Of a stretch of 24,537 nucleotides of DNA, positions 1-8,815 are shown in pieces. The notes beneath the pieces are model-generated. The model searched no databases and had not been told where the DNA came from. It saw nothing but the letters and a program-made list of their open reading frames with translations. A program made the translations under genes and the position numbers. How positions within the stretch are numbered: the first letter of the stretch is position 1; each line of letters opens with the position of its first letter. Source of the DNA: a virus; IMG/VR virus record IMGVR_UViG_3300009001_000090, positions 1-24,537 of that record; one strand, written 5' to 3'.

Positions 1-30
1 ACCAGCCCAACCAGCCCAACCAGCCCAACC
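1..30 (+). repeat. 9-base tandem repeat encoding Pro-Ala-Gln
   Basis: The unit ACCAGCCCA occurs three times in perfect tandem, followed by a partial fourth copy. It is in frame with the truncated first gene and encodes a PAQ repeat. It may continue beyond the left edge. Confidence 0.85.
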
Positions 31-463
31 TCCAATTGCACAAAACCGCCCTTCACCCCCCATGCAATCCCTAAACGCTTATCCCTCAACCCCACCTGCC
101 GTTCAAAATACGGGACGTGGGTTTTTGAACAATTTAATGACGAGGCTTGGATATGCCTACGAAACGTTGTTCCCGTCTTTTGGAAAATCCGAGGATTTGT
201 CGGATGAGAGCGTTTTGAAAGAGATGCTTGAAAATGTGCAGTTGGAAATCGCCAAAAAAGAGGTTGTTCAAACCATATTCACAAAGTCCTCTCAGTCTAT
301 TCATTCGGTTGTTGATGTTTCAACAATTGCGAATAAATTAAATCGCCCCAATTCCGACATTGTTTCAATCTATCATAGTCGAGGCGATTGGGAAAATGTG
401 GCAAAGGCATTTGGAATGACGCACAAAGAAGTTCAAATGGTGAAGGTGATTTTCAATGAATGA
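2..463 (+). CDS. Unrecognised protein, 5'-truncated by window edge
   Basis: No function is recognised. The reading frame is open from base 2 with no stop, so the gene probably begins upstream. An internal ATG at 62 is possible but is preceded by in-frame Pro/Ala/Gln repeats rather than a ribosome-binding site. The visible N-terminal part is a PAQ-rich low-complexity tail. The C-terminal 60 or so residues look folded and helical, ending with GDWENVAKAFGMTHKEV, a pattern reminiscent of a short helix-turn-helix (DWxxVAKxxGMTxxEV). It overlaps the next gene by 8 bases and lies two genes before the large terminase. A DNA-binding role, for example a diverged small terminase, is conceivable but not shown. 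Confidence 0.7.
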   Translation, partial: PAQPAQPAQPPIAQNRPSPPMQSLNAYPSTPPAVQNTGRGFLNNLMTRLGYAYETLFPSFGKSEDLSDESVLKEMLENVQLEIAKKEVVQTIFTKSSQSIHSVVDVSTIANKLNRPNSDIVSIYHSRGDWENVAKAFGMTHKEVQMVKVIFNE

Positions 464-1523
464 TGATTTAATTTTGCGAGCGAGGTTGCATCAAGCGGGT
501 TATTCGGAAGAAGAGATTCTAAAGCGAACTGGTGGATTCTTTGGAGATGATCGTTTTACTTTGGGTGGCGCAGGTGCGGCTTCACAAAAGTTCACCGATA
601 GGATCTTTGGTGGAAAAAGGAGATTGGCAAACCGTTTAGGTCAAAATCCTCAAACCTTTGCAGATAATCAAAATGCCGCAATTCGAGGACAAAAGCAAAT
701 GGATGCAACCGCAGCCTATCAAGAACGGATGGGGCAGAAAGGATTTGAAACGGTTGTTGAAACTCCAAAGGGAATGACCGAACCAAGCATCAAAACAACC
801 GCAGCAGTTCCAGGTGAAAAGAAAAGGGTTTCATTGCAGAATGCGATGGGCAAATACAACTTGACAAGCGACGGGGGCGTAAGTGAAGCGGCAGCAGCAC
901 AACAAGCACAACCTGATGGCTCAAACACAGGAACGCCAGCAGTTCCCGACAAAACAACAACAACCGTTGAGAATGGACCAGATGGGCAACCAAACCAAAT
1001 CAATACTGAAACGACCATGAATGCAAATGCCGAAGCAGCACCCGCAGGTGGAGGTGCGCCCGATCCAGCAGCAGGGGGGGCAGCACCAGCACCCGCAGCA
1101 GGGGCAGCACCAGCACCCGCAGCAAGCGGTGGCGGGGGGTTAAATCCCAACGTGCAAAACATGGCTCAACAGTTCCAAGCAGGACAGGATATGCAAGCCA
1201 TTCAGCAAGGAAAAGGTGCGGATAAGCAATCATGGTTGAAGAACCGTTCAGGCATGGGCAAATTGATGGACATTGCGACTTTTGGTGCAACTTCTCGATT
1301 TGGTAGCACAGGCGGTTCTGCACGTTCCAAAGCAAATCAACAATCCGAACAACAGACGAAAAATTACCAAGCAGCCAACCAACGCATGAATCAACGTTCA
1401 ATGGGAATGACCCCAACAATGGTTGCTACATCGCTTGATTCTCAACTGTCGGCATATTCGGACATCATCTCTATTCGCAAGGGCATTCAAGAACGCAACA
1501 CAACTTACAACCTTCGACGGTGA
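456..1523 (+). CDS. Ala/Gln/Pro-rich unrecognised virion-module protein
   Basis: The 355-residue product has no recognised family. The start at 456 is supported by AAGGTGAT five bases upstream, and it overlaps the preceding gene's stop. The first 60 residues look folded (a YSEEEILKRTG helix, then FGDDRFTLGG). The middle is low complexity, rich in Ala, Gln and Gly, with an AAPAPAAG octapeptide repeat near residues 208-225. The last 40 residues (SLDSQLSAYSDIISIRKGIQ) are predicted helical. No transmembrane segment or signal peptide is evident. The position just before the packaging genes suggests a structural or ejected protein, but this is inference. Confidence 0.72.
   Translation: MNDDLILRARLHQAGYSEEEILKRTGGFFGDDRFTLGGAGAASQKFTDRIFGGKRRLANRLGQNPQTFADNQNAAIRGQKQMDATAAYQERMGQKGFETVVETPKGMTEPSIKTTAAVPGEKKRVSLQNAMGKYNLTSDGGVSEAAAAQQAQPDGSNTGTPAVPDKTTTTVENGPDGQPNQINTETTMNANAEAAPAGGGAPDPAAGGAAPAPAAGAAPAPAASGGGGLNPNVQNMAQQFQAGQDMQAIQQGKGADKQSWLKNRSGMGKLMDIATFGATSRFGSTGGSARSKANQQSEQQTKNYQAANQRMNQRSMGMTPTMVATSLDSQLSAYSDIISIRKGIQERNTTYNLRR
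1080..1125 (+). repeat. 24-base tandem repeat in the Ala/Pro-rich linker
   Basis: A segment reading GCAGCACCAGCACCCGCAGC is repeated with a 24-base period (copies starting near 1080 and 1104). It encodes AAPAPAAG-type octapeptides. A run of seven G lies just upstream at 1074-1080, a plausible site for length variation or sequencing error. Confidence 0.75.
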
Positions 1524-1527
1524 TTCA

Positions 1528-3951
1528 ATGGAAGAACGGGACGATGCGTTGGATTTCATTTACAAGGGTTGGCGGGAAGGTCGTCAGCAACGTAGGGATT
1601 TCGCCAATCAACGTGGGGCGGATCGTATTGCCGCACGTAGGGAACGGATGAGCCGCATTGGTTCGCCTTCAATGCCGATTCCTCGTAAGCCATCAACAGG
1701 CCGACGAGGGCCACCATCGAGAACAAATGTCGCTTCTTCCCCGCCTTCAAGTTCAAGTTCTTGGGTCAATCCAGTTGAACAAGTCATTGCCCGAAACAAC
1801 GCTGCACGTTCTTTTTCGGACGACATTTCAACACCAGACGATGAATCAACTCCACAAAACGAGGCAGCACCCGTCCAAGAAACGGTTTCGTCCCCCCCGT
1901 CAAGTGATGAACCCATGAACCGTGAAAGGGCAATGGCGACTCTTGACATGTCCGTAGGCGGGTCTGGCGCAACTGAAAGCAGATATGACCCCAGTTCACC
2001 CAAACCATCTCAAGCAATGGTGAGTCCCGAACCAGACGCAAGGAGGGCTGGATTTTACGAAGCACCAGAATATCCTTACGGCCCCGAAAAAGACCCCCAA
2101 AAACCATCACTTGATGAGTCATTTGACGTGTTGGATCGGAAAGTCCCTTACAATCAAGACGGAGAGCGCATCCCTAAAAGCCCAAAACCAAGAGGCATGG
2201 GCGAAGGAGAATATGAACGCACCACGCCATCTGTTCAACCAGCAAAACCCGATCCGCCTGAACGCTACCAAGCACCTGAGATGCCTTTCATGAAGCCATC
2301 TGTTGAAGGCTACAAAAAGACACCAATTACTCGACTCAAGCCCGATGGTGGTTCAGGAGAAGCCGTTCCAGAAAAAACGGCTACATTGAAACCTGTTAAG
2401 CAATTGAAACCTGTTGAGCAGCAACACAAAGAATCGTTTGAAACTGCTTATGAAGAGATGAAGGATGAAGCAACTCAGCCTGAAATCCCAGACGAAATAG
2501 ATTTCAGCCGCCCCCCTGAAGCGGTTCAAGATGAAGAACCTGTTCAGCCAATTGAACGTGAACCATCTGTTGATTCCGTGGTTGAACAAACCAAGAACAC
2601 ACCCAAACCCAAACCCGCTAAGGCCGTTGTTGAAGCAACGAAGAAGCCCAAGAAGGCCGCACCCAAGAAGGCCAAGGCTGAAACCAAGAAGCCAAGCACA
2701 GGCGGGGCTAAAGCAACTAAAACGGGGGCAGAACGACTTCGTGCAGCAAGCGATAAATTGGCTGAGGCTGGAATGGGAGGGAAAGCCCCAAAATCGGAAG
2801 AAGCCGATGACAAAAAAAAAGTCCAAGGTGAATCAACCGCACAATCCTTGAAGAACATTGAGAAGCCCAAGGATGATGAGTTGCGACGTTCCGCCGATCA
2901 GCAAATGCTTGCCGACGTTCTTCTCAAGAAATTGCCTGTTGCCGACTTGCGAATGTTTGGGCGAGCAACAGGTATTGAGGACATCGCCCCCCTTTTGGAT
3001 GATAAAGGATTCATGACTCAAGTTGTGGGGGTGGACCCTTCACATAGTATGATGATGGGTATAAGCGATAAGCCAGATTTTGAACAATCTATTCAACCTG
3101 CAATTGGTTTTGATTTGGGTAAATTGAAGTTCAACAATTCATACCCTGGCTTTCCTCAAAATAGGAAGCCTACAATTGACGATTTGATTACACCGCCTAT
3201 GAAAACCGTAAATGCGTTGGACGACGAAGGCCATACAATTGTTGCAGATACAGTCAAAAGGCAGGAATGGGACGATTTTCAACAAAAACACGTTTGGCGT
3301 GATGTCCCTATTTATGAAACAAAACAGGTTGAAGATGAAGGCATTGGCTGGTTCATTCGTGATGGCAACTCACATAGAAGAATGACAAGGGCGGAAGCAA
3401 AAGAAATCTTGAGCCAAAGGGCAGCAGGTTCACCCTTCAAGGGGGCAGGAAAACTTGATTTCGCCACGCCTTATTTTGATACAGAAAAACGTGTTTGGCG
3501 TCTGCCTATTATTGAAGGAAAAGGATCGCCAAGAGAATTGCCCAAATCACCTTGGAGGAACTTTTCATTTGCTGAAACAAAGCCCATTGACGCAAGCGTG
3601 GTTCCTGTTCCTAAGTTCCCCAAACTTGACCTCAAAGAAATTGCTGCTTTTTCGCCAAAAGAACTCAAAGAACGTTTCAAAGGTTTGAAGCCCAAAGAAA
3701 ACCCATTGACACGGATTGGCAATAGCACATATCAAACACAATACCTCAAGGACTTGGTTTCAGGTATGACTCCAAGCAACATGACTGATGAGGACATTCG
3801 TTTTAGCAACAAAACCAATCACCCACTTTTGAGCGAAGGTAGGGGCGTTGTTCGGTATGATGAAAATCCCTCGTATTGGAAGCATTTTTTGGCCCCAAGA
3901 ATTGAAGGGGATGAAAATGCGTGGGAAAGCATGAATGATTTGTTCGAATGA
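1528..3951 (+). CDS. Large unrecognised protein with histone-H1-like basic stretch
   Basis: The product is 807 residues from the chosen start at 1528. A longer in-frame start at 1423 would overlap the previous gene by 101 bases, whereas 1528 sits 3 bases after GGTGAT (1519-1524). The N-terminal half is disordered and Pro/Ser/Glu-rich, beginning with a basic segment (WREGRQQRRDFANQRGADR). Residues of about 360-395 are a Lys/Ala/Pro stretch (KKPKKAAPKKAKAETKKP) like histone H1 tails, suggesting nucleic-acid binding. From about residue 450 the sequence looks folded, with WFIRDGNSHRRMTRAEAKEI and a Pro-rich region, but I recognise no domain. It lies 10 bases before the terminase. An internal, ejected or DNA-associated virion protein is possible. 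Confidence 0.75.
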   Translation: MEERDDALDFIYKGWREGRQQRRDFANQRGADRIAARRERMSRIGSPSMPIPRKPSTGRRGPPSRTNVASSPPSSSSSWVNPVEQVIARNNAARSFSDDISTPDDESTPQNEAAPVQETVSSPPSSDEPMNRERAMATLDMSVGGSGATESRYDPSSPKPSQAMVSPEPDARRAGFYEAPEYPYGPEKDPQKPSLDESFDVLDRKVPYNQDGERIPKSPKPRGMGEGEYERTTPSVQPAKPDPPERYQAPEMPFMKPSVEGYKKTPITRLKPDGGSGEAVPEKTATLKPVKQLKPVEQQHKESFETAYEEMKDEATQPEIPDEIDFSRPPEAVQDEEPVQPIEREPSVDSVVEQTKNTPKPKPAKAVVEATKKPKKAAPKKAKAETKKPSTGGAKATKTGAERLRAASDKLAEAGMGGKAPKSEEADDKKKVQGESTAQSLKNIEKPKDDELRRSADQQMLADVLLKKLPVADLRMFGRATGIEDIAPLLDDKGFMTQVVGVDPSHSMMMGISDKPDFEQSIQPAIGFDLGKLKFNNSYPGFPQNRKPTIDDLITPPMKTVNALDDEGHTIVADTVKRQEWDDFQQKHVWRDVPIYETKQVEDEGIGWFIRDGNSHRRMTRAEAKEILSQRAAGSPFKGAGKLDFATPYFDTEKRVWRLPIIEGKGSPRELPKSPWRNFSFAETKPIDASVVPVPKFPKLDLKEIAAFSPKELKERFKGLKPKENPLTRIGNSTYQTQYLKDLVSGMTPSNMTDEDIRFSNKTNHPLLSEGRGVVRYDENPSYWKHFLAPRIEGDENAWESMNDLFE

Positions 3952-3961
3952 GGTGATATGA

Positions 3962-5398
3962 ATGTCGGCAGGACTTGACAAATTGGCCGCACAGGTTGAT
4001 TTTGAGATGGGCCGCAAGGACTTCAAATACTTCTTCGAGGAAATCTGCGGCAAGTTCGACCAAAAGAACCCGTGGATTCTCACCAAGTTTCACCAAGAAT
4101 GGTATGACCTCTCCGAGAATAACAACAAAACCTGCATCATCGCCAGCCGTGATCACGGGAAATCCGTGTTTTATCGTGTGTATCTCCTATGGAAAATGGC
4201 TTACAACCCTGGGACTGAGGTTCTATTTTTCTCGCACAGTCAGCACCAGTCCATTGAACACATGGCGAAAATGAACGAATTGATTGAATCAATCCCTGCC
4301 TTACAACACCTCAAGCCAGCACGTGGATGGGCGAAGCAGAAGTTCAAGTTCACCAACAAATCATCCATCTCGGCTATGTCCGTTGGAAAGGCAGTTCGTG
4401 GGGCGCACCCTCAAATCGTGGTTCTTGACGATATTTTGTCAAGTGAAGCCCAAACGCAACTCAAGCACATTTCATCGTGGTTTTACACCGCCCTTCTCCC
4501 TGTTCTCCACCACACCGCCCAACTGTGCATTGTGGGAACGCCATTTTCCTATACCGATCTCTATTCCGAATTGAAGAAACTGAAATCGTATGCGGTTCGA
4601 GAATATCCCGCCATCAATGAGCAAACAAACGAACCGTTGTTTCCTGAACGCTGGTCGTTAGACGCATTGAATCAACGGCGAAACGACATGACTTCAATTG
4701 CTTTCACACGTGAATACCTGTGCAAACCGATTGCCAGCGATGCGAGTTTGTTTCCTGAAGAGGTGCTGGAACGGGTCAAGGATGAAGAATTGTCCCTTTC
4801 GTATTATCCACGTGATGGGGAATCCTACAACTATTACATCGGTTGGGATCCTGCAATCTCGGCGGATCGGCGAGCCGACTACACGTGCATGATGGTGATT
4901 GCCGTTGATGAAAACAAAAACAAGCACGTTATCCACACACACCATGAGAAGGGGATGGACTTCTCATCACAAATTGACAAAATCATTGAACTCAATGCTC
5001 GTTTCAATCCTGTTATCATTGAACTTGAAACCAACAACTTTGCGATGGCGTTTAATCAAGTGCTAAACGAAATCAGCGATTTGCCGATAAAACCATTCAA
5101 TATGAGCCGAATGAAGAAAGAGGCTTTAATTCATACCCTCCAACTGCAATTTGAACAGGGCAAGTTGGCGATACCCTACAAAGACGAAGGAGGGACACGG
5201 CGATTGATGAACAACCTCTTGACCGAACTCTCCATGTTCACCATGCTTGATAACGGAAGGATGGAAAGTCTGGGGGGTCACGACGACATGGTTATGGCCC
5301 TTGCTCTATCTGTTCAGGCTACGAAGGAATACCGTGATAGCATCGTGATTTTGGATGCTGAGGTTTGGCAAAACAGGTTGGGGTGGGCAAATGTTTGA
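3962..5398 (+). CDS. terL: Terminase large subunit (ATPase and nuclease)
   Basis: This is the DNA-packaging motor, which uses ATP to pump DNA through the portal and cuts concatemers. The 478-residue length is typical. A variant Walker A, SRDHGKS, lies at residues 62-68, Walker B IVVLDD at 152-157, and a coupling motif CIVGTPF at about 189-195. The RNase-H-like nuclease half shows its acidic triad: D296 in GWDPA, E354 in VIIELE and D441/D442 in GGHDDMVMALAL. The start is supported by GGTGAT at 3952-3957, four bases upstream. The stop overlaps the next gene by 8 bases. No classical small terminase is recognised beside it. Identification is secure from motif order. Confidence 0.96.
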   Translation: MSAGLDKLAAQVDFEMGRKDFKYFFEEICGKFDQKNPWILTKFHQEWYDLSENNNKTCIIASRDHGKSVFYRVYLLWKMAYNPGTEVLFFSHSQHQSIEHMAKMNELIESIPALQHLKPARGWAKQKFKFTNKSSISAMSVGKAVRGAHPQIVVLDDILSSEAQTQLKHISSWFYTALLPVLHHTAQLCIVGTPFSYTDLYSELKKLKSYAVREYPAINEQTNEPLFPERWSLDALNQRRNDMTSIAFTREYLCKPIASDASLFPEEVLERVKDEELSLSYYPRDGESYNYYIGWDPAISADRRADYTCMMVIAVDENKNKHVIHTHHEKGMDFSSQIDKIIELNARFNPVIIELETNNFAMAFNQVLNEISDLPIKPFNMSRMKKEALIHTLQLQFEQGKLAIPYKDEGGTRRLMNNLLTELSMFTMLDNGRMESLGGHDDMVMALALSVQATKEYRDSIVILDAEVWQNRLGWANV

Positions 5399-6635
5399 GA
5401 AGCGACTTGAAGGCACGTATGGCGTGGAGTCGCCAGAAGATGCGATTCTTAAGGTTCTTGACTCAAAACTCATTGACATGGAAATCAAAAACAACATGCA
5501 AGAGAAGAAGTTGTTAGACCAAAAAAAGAAAGAAGCCACAAAGAAACCAGATGAGGCGGCAGCAGGAAGCCCACGGGACGATGCGGGAATTGAAGGATTT
5601 GATGCACCAAATATGGGCGGTGGCGACACCCAACCTGGAACTGCCGTTGAAACAGGGACTTCTCCTGTTCCCGTGAGCAAAACGTGGTTTGTTGATAACT
5701 TCGGAATGCAGGGCAACGAAATTGTTGAGTTGTTCATCAAGTCGGGTCGAGAAGAAATGGCCTCAATTATTCAGCCGTTAATTGTTCAAGAGCGCATGGC
5801 CTTGCTCAAGTCATTCCCTTCGGTATCTCCCGATCTCGCCAACACTTTGCCCTTCACCGATTTTGATTGGGAAATGTTGCAGAAGAACACCGAATCATTG
5901 GAAATACCGTTTAGGCGTTTTGTCAAGAATTGGAATGATGGAAACGAGGATGCTTACGATATTTGGTCAAATCGAATAACCAAAGAAGAACGTTTGAGCC
6001 TACCTGAAAGAAAGACATTGCACAAAGCACAAGAGGTGCTTGAAAAGCATGGTAGCATGAACGTTCAATCGCTACAATCGCATGGGGTGTCGGGAAGCAC
6101 GACTAAAATTGCGATGCTGATAAAATCGCATGGCTTCCTTTATGACATTGAACCAATGGGTTATGGTTCAACGACCAATGATCGGGGACTGTTTTATGGA
6201 CTCAAGAAAAATGACATTTTCGTAAAAGACGCAGGGGCATTGATTGGCGACCTCTATGAGATGGGGGGCGGGATTGAAATTAGCCCACGTGGAACTCCAC
6301 GCATGATTTTGCCCTTCAACTCAAGGGTATGCAAAGAATACGCCAATGCTCTCAACTCCGAATTAGGTGTGCGAGGCATTATATCCGAAGGCAACGGCCT
6401 TGTGATTGAAGGGGAGGCGTCTGTCGCTAAGGCGATTGATGCTTCATTGCCTCATTTGAACGAAAAGAAATCGGAGGTTGTCGTCTTGAAGAAAGCACTT
6501 GAGGACGATGAACACGCCATAATGTGTTTGACGTATGACAAATCAAAACCACAAAAACAGGTCAGCCTGTTAAAATCATGGAACCTCTCGATTGAAGCAT
6601 TTGAGAAAATGAAGGAGGCGGTTATCAATGGCTGA
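5391..6635 (+). CDS. Winged-helix plus degenerate LAGLIDADG-like protein
   Basis: The product is 414 residues; the start at 5391 (overlapping the terminase stop) is preferred over 5355, which would overlap it more. A charged coiled-coil-like N-terminus (residues 25-60) and a Gly/Pro linker precede a helical region. Residues of about 205-250 (MNVQSLQSHGVSGSTTKIAM) resemble a winged helix-turn-helix. Residues of about 280-357 resemble a single LAGLIDADG homing-endonuclease repeat: GDLYEMGGGIEI aligns with AGLFDADGGVSI, followed by the usual strand, helix, strand and a terminal SLPHL. The metal-binding acidic position is Gly, so cleavage activity is unlikely. A DNA-recognition role next to the terminase is inferred. 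The fold assignment is by eye and moderate. Confidence 0.75.
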   Translation: MFEKRLEGTYGVESPEDAILKVLDSKLIDMEIKNNMQEKKLLDQKKKEATKKPDEAAAGSPRDDAGIEGFDAPNMGGGDTQPGTAVETGTSPVPVSKTWFVDNFGMQGNEIVELFIKSGREEMASIIQPLIVQERMALLKSFPSVSPDLANTLPFTDFDWEMLQKNTESLEIPFRRFVKNWNDGNEDAYDIWSNRITKEERLSLPERKTLHKAQEVLEKHGSMNVQSLQSHGVSGSTTKIAMLIKSHGFLYDIEPMGYGSTTNDRGLFYGLKKNDIFVKDAGALIGDLYEMGGGIEISPRGTPRMILPFNSRVCKEYANALNSELGVRGIISEGNGLVIEGEASVAKAIDASLPHLNEKKSEVVVLKKALEDDEHAIMCLTYDKSKPQKQVSLLKSWNLSIEAFEKMKEAVING

Positions 6636-8442
6636 TAGGGAGAGGATGGAACGTCTGTTCTCCGCCATTGGCGTTGATATGGAACGGCACACTACCCCCA
6701 TGCCCACGATGCCTCTATTTCAATCGGGGATTCAAGAACCTCCGTTGTTGCAGGGGATTACAATTCCTGCTCTTTACGCTGCGACGTTTGAATGCGTAGT
6801 GTTGCGGTCTATCCTCAACCACCTCTCAGTTGAAACGTTCCGAAAAGGCTACGGTTGGAAGCCGAAGTTCGTTGTTAAATGTAGGGAATGCGAATCAAAA
6901 TATCATCAAGAAGTGGAGTCATGTCAGTCCTGTGGGGGCGAGGTTCGAAAGGCAGACCGAAGCGAATTGGAATACGCTGAGGTTTTGCTTGAGAGCAAAA
7001 ACGGCATGATGCAAAACTTCGTGGAAATCATGAAGGAAGTTGAAATGGACTTGAACATCGTTGATGATGCCTACATCATTCTTACGAAGGAATACTTCGT
7101 GGACCCAGATACGAAGAAGGTCATGTTTTACCGTGTGAAAGAAATCACACGTGCCGACCCAATTTTCATGCGTATGCTTGCCGATAAGCGAGGTGTGCGT
7201 GGCGGGAGTCAATACACCAGCCTTGTTGATCGGACATTCCGCACCAGCGACCCAAAGGACAAATGCCCAACAACGGGGATGCCTGTCGTTCCTATCCATT
7301 ACATGAACCTCGCAGGTGTTGGTAAAGGACAGGTCTATACCGAAGGCGAGGTTATTCACCTCAGCAAATGGTCGCCATCCAAATTGTATGGGCGCAGCCC
7401 TGTTGCGACCATGTGGCGGCAGGTGAACACCCTCATTGCGATGGATAACTACGTTTATTCAGCGTATCAAAAGAAACGTATGCCCCGTGGCGTGATGGTG
7501 ATTAAATCATCCAATATGGAAACCGTTGAGCGAACTGCACGAAACATTCAGGAACACCTTGAGCGTGATCCGTCCTACATTCCAACCATTGGCGTTGAAA
7601 CTGAATCAGGTCGTGGTGGCCTTGAATACGTGCGAATGATGGACACCCTCGAAGAACTGCAATACATTCCAATCAAGGACGACATTCGCCAGCGTATCGC
7701 TGCATTCTTTGGCGTGTCCAACGTTTTCATGAATGACGTGTCAGGTGGTGGACTCAACAACGAAGGAATGCAAATCGTGGTGAGCAATCGTGCGGTTGCT
7801 TTTGCTCAATCCATTTACAACCGCATTTTGTTCCCTCAACTTGTGGAGGCATTTGAAATCACGGAATGGGAATTGGTTCTCAACCCACATGAGGAAGAGG
7901 ACGAAATCATGCAACTCCGACGTGATGAGATGGCTATTCGCAACATGATGCAAATGAAACAGGCAGGATATGAGGCGACTTTGCGTGATGGTATAGACGA
8001 CAAAATCCTCCACTTTGACTTCAAGCAACCCGATCCACAGGAGGTTGCTGCGGCTCAAGCCGCCCAACAACAGGCTCAACAGGGCGGTGGCGGAGGCCAA
8101 GCCCCACCCGTCCAAAAAACCGATGAATTGCTTGACGATCCAAACATGATGTTCAAGCGAACCAACTTCGATGCGAGCAGGGGGTCAGTCCCCTTTGCTG
8201 ATTCCATCGCTACAACTGCTGGAACGGGGTTGCCTCCTTTGAGAACCATTAGTCAAAACACCAGGAATAGCGGTGGGTCAAGCCCCGACATGATTCGGAG
8301 GGTTGAGGGTGCGCCCACGGGTGCGTCCGTGAAAACCGATAAGCGAGAACACAAATCCCCCCAAGAAGAAGCGATTGACCGAAGAATCAAAGAAACCGAA
8401 AAACGCAACGGTTTGGGTGATTCAAAGGGCAATAGTCAATAA
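6628..8442 (+). CDS. Portal protein, HK97-like, with zinc-ribbon insertion
   Basis: This is the dodecameric portal at the capsid vertex, the channel for DNA and the docking site for terminase and connector. At 604 residues it is within the family range. Family features include GEVIHLSKWSPSKLYGRSPV, the long stem-like helix around IRQRIAAFFGVSNVFMNDVS (GGGLNNEG follows), and a C-terminal helical region ending in a Gln/Ala/Gly-rich disordered tail. An unusual insertion near the N-terminus carries a zinc ribbon: C85, C88, C99 and C102 (CREC...CQSC). The start overlaps the upstream stop by 8 bases, with GGAGG upstream. The last 90 residues are low complexity. Identification is strong from sequence pattern and from position after the terminase. 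Confidence 0.92.
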   Translation: MADRERMERLFSAIGVDMERHTTPMPTMPLFQSGIQEPPLLQGITIPALYAATFECVVLRSILNHLSVETFRKGYGWKPKFVVKCRECESKYHQEVESCQSCGGEVRKADRSELEYAEVLLESKNGMMQNFVEIMKEVEMDLNIVDDAYIILTKEYFVDPDTKKVMFYRVKEITRADPIFMRMLADKRGVRGGSQYTSLVDRTFRTSDPKDKCPTTGMPVVPIHYMNLAGVGKGQVYTEGEVIHLSKWSPSKLYGRSPVATMWRQVNTLIAMDNYVYSAYQKKRMPRGVMVIKSSNMETVERTARNIQEHLERDPSYIPTIGVETESGRGGLEYVRMMDTLEELQYIPIKDDIRQRIAAFFGVSNVFMNDVSGGGLNNEGMQIVVSNRAVAFAQSIYNRILFPQLVEAFEITEWELVLNPHEEEDEIMQLRRDEMAIRNMMQMKQAGYEATLRDGIDDKILHFDFKQPDPQEVAAAQAAQQQAQQGGGGGQAPPVQKTDELLDDPNMMFKRTNFDASRGSVPFADSIATTAGTGLPPLRTISQNTRNSGGSSPDMIRRVEGAPTGASVKTDKREHKSPQEEAIDRRIKETEKRNGLGDSKGNSQ

Positions 8443-8471
8443 ATAGAAGGTTATGCGAAAGGTGAGCGAGC

Positions 8472-8810
8472 ATGTTTGACATTATCGAAAAGATGGACCC
8501 AATGGCCCGACGAGCATTGGCCGCAATTGAAGGCGTCCAGAAGGCAATCCAAGCGAATGACGCCGATAGCATCAGCGCAGGTATCATGGCTGCTGAAAAC
8601 GCTTTGGCTATGTTGAAATCTGATTTGGCCCTGCATGACCAACTCGCAAAATCAATGTCCAAAGCACCAACCGCAGAACGTTTCATGGGCGTTATTCCTC
8701 AATATGACAACACCGCTTCCGACTACAACGGGACTGAAAACGCAGTTGCTATGGGCGTAAGTCGGCATGGTCGTGCGACTGGCTTCTTTATGCCTCATAG
8801 GATTGTGTGA
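8472..8810 (+). CDS. Small helical head-module protein, unrecognised
   Basis: The product is 112 residues. The start at 8472 has AGGTGA about 7 bases upstream. The first 65 residues form an Ala-rich helical segment (ARRALAAIEGVQKAIQAND, then AAENALAMLKSDLALHDQL), and the last 40 are Gly/Asn-rich without helix. No family is recognised. It follows the portal by 29 bases and its stop overlaps the start region of the next gene. A head-accessory role is inferred from position only. Confidence 0.75.
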   Translation: MFDIIEKMDPMARRALAAIEGVQKAIQANDADSISAGIMAAENALAMLKSDLALHDQLAKSMSKAPTAERFMGVIPQYDNTASDYNGTENAVAMGVSRHGRATGFFMPHRIV

Positions 8811-8815
8811 TAACG

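Noticed and set aside
1-30. Short direct repeats at the left edge as a CRISPR array or origin iterons
   Set aside because: The 9-base unit has no spacers and is in frame with a Pro/Ala/Gln-rich coding sequence, so it is a coding repeat.
719-1162. 147-codon open frame on the minus strand
   Set aside because: It is opposite the Ala/Pro-rich repeat of the 456-1523 gene, has low-complexity composition and no ribosome-binding site; repeat-driven shadow frame.
2812-2821. Nine-A run inside the 1528-3951 gene as a possible slippage site
   Set aside because: The zero frame continues normally for 1100 bases with folded-looking sequence, and neither alternative frame holds a domain-like extension; at most minor slippage or a sequencing risk.
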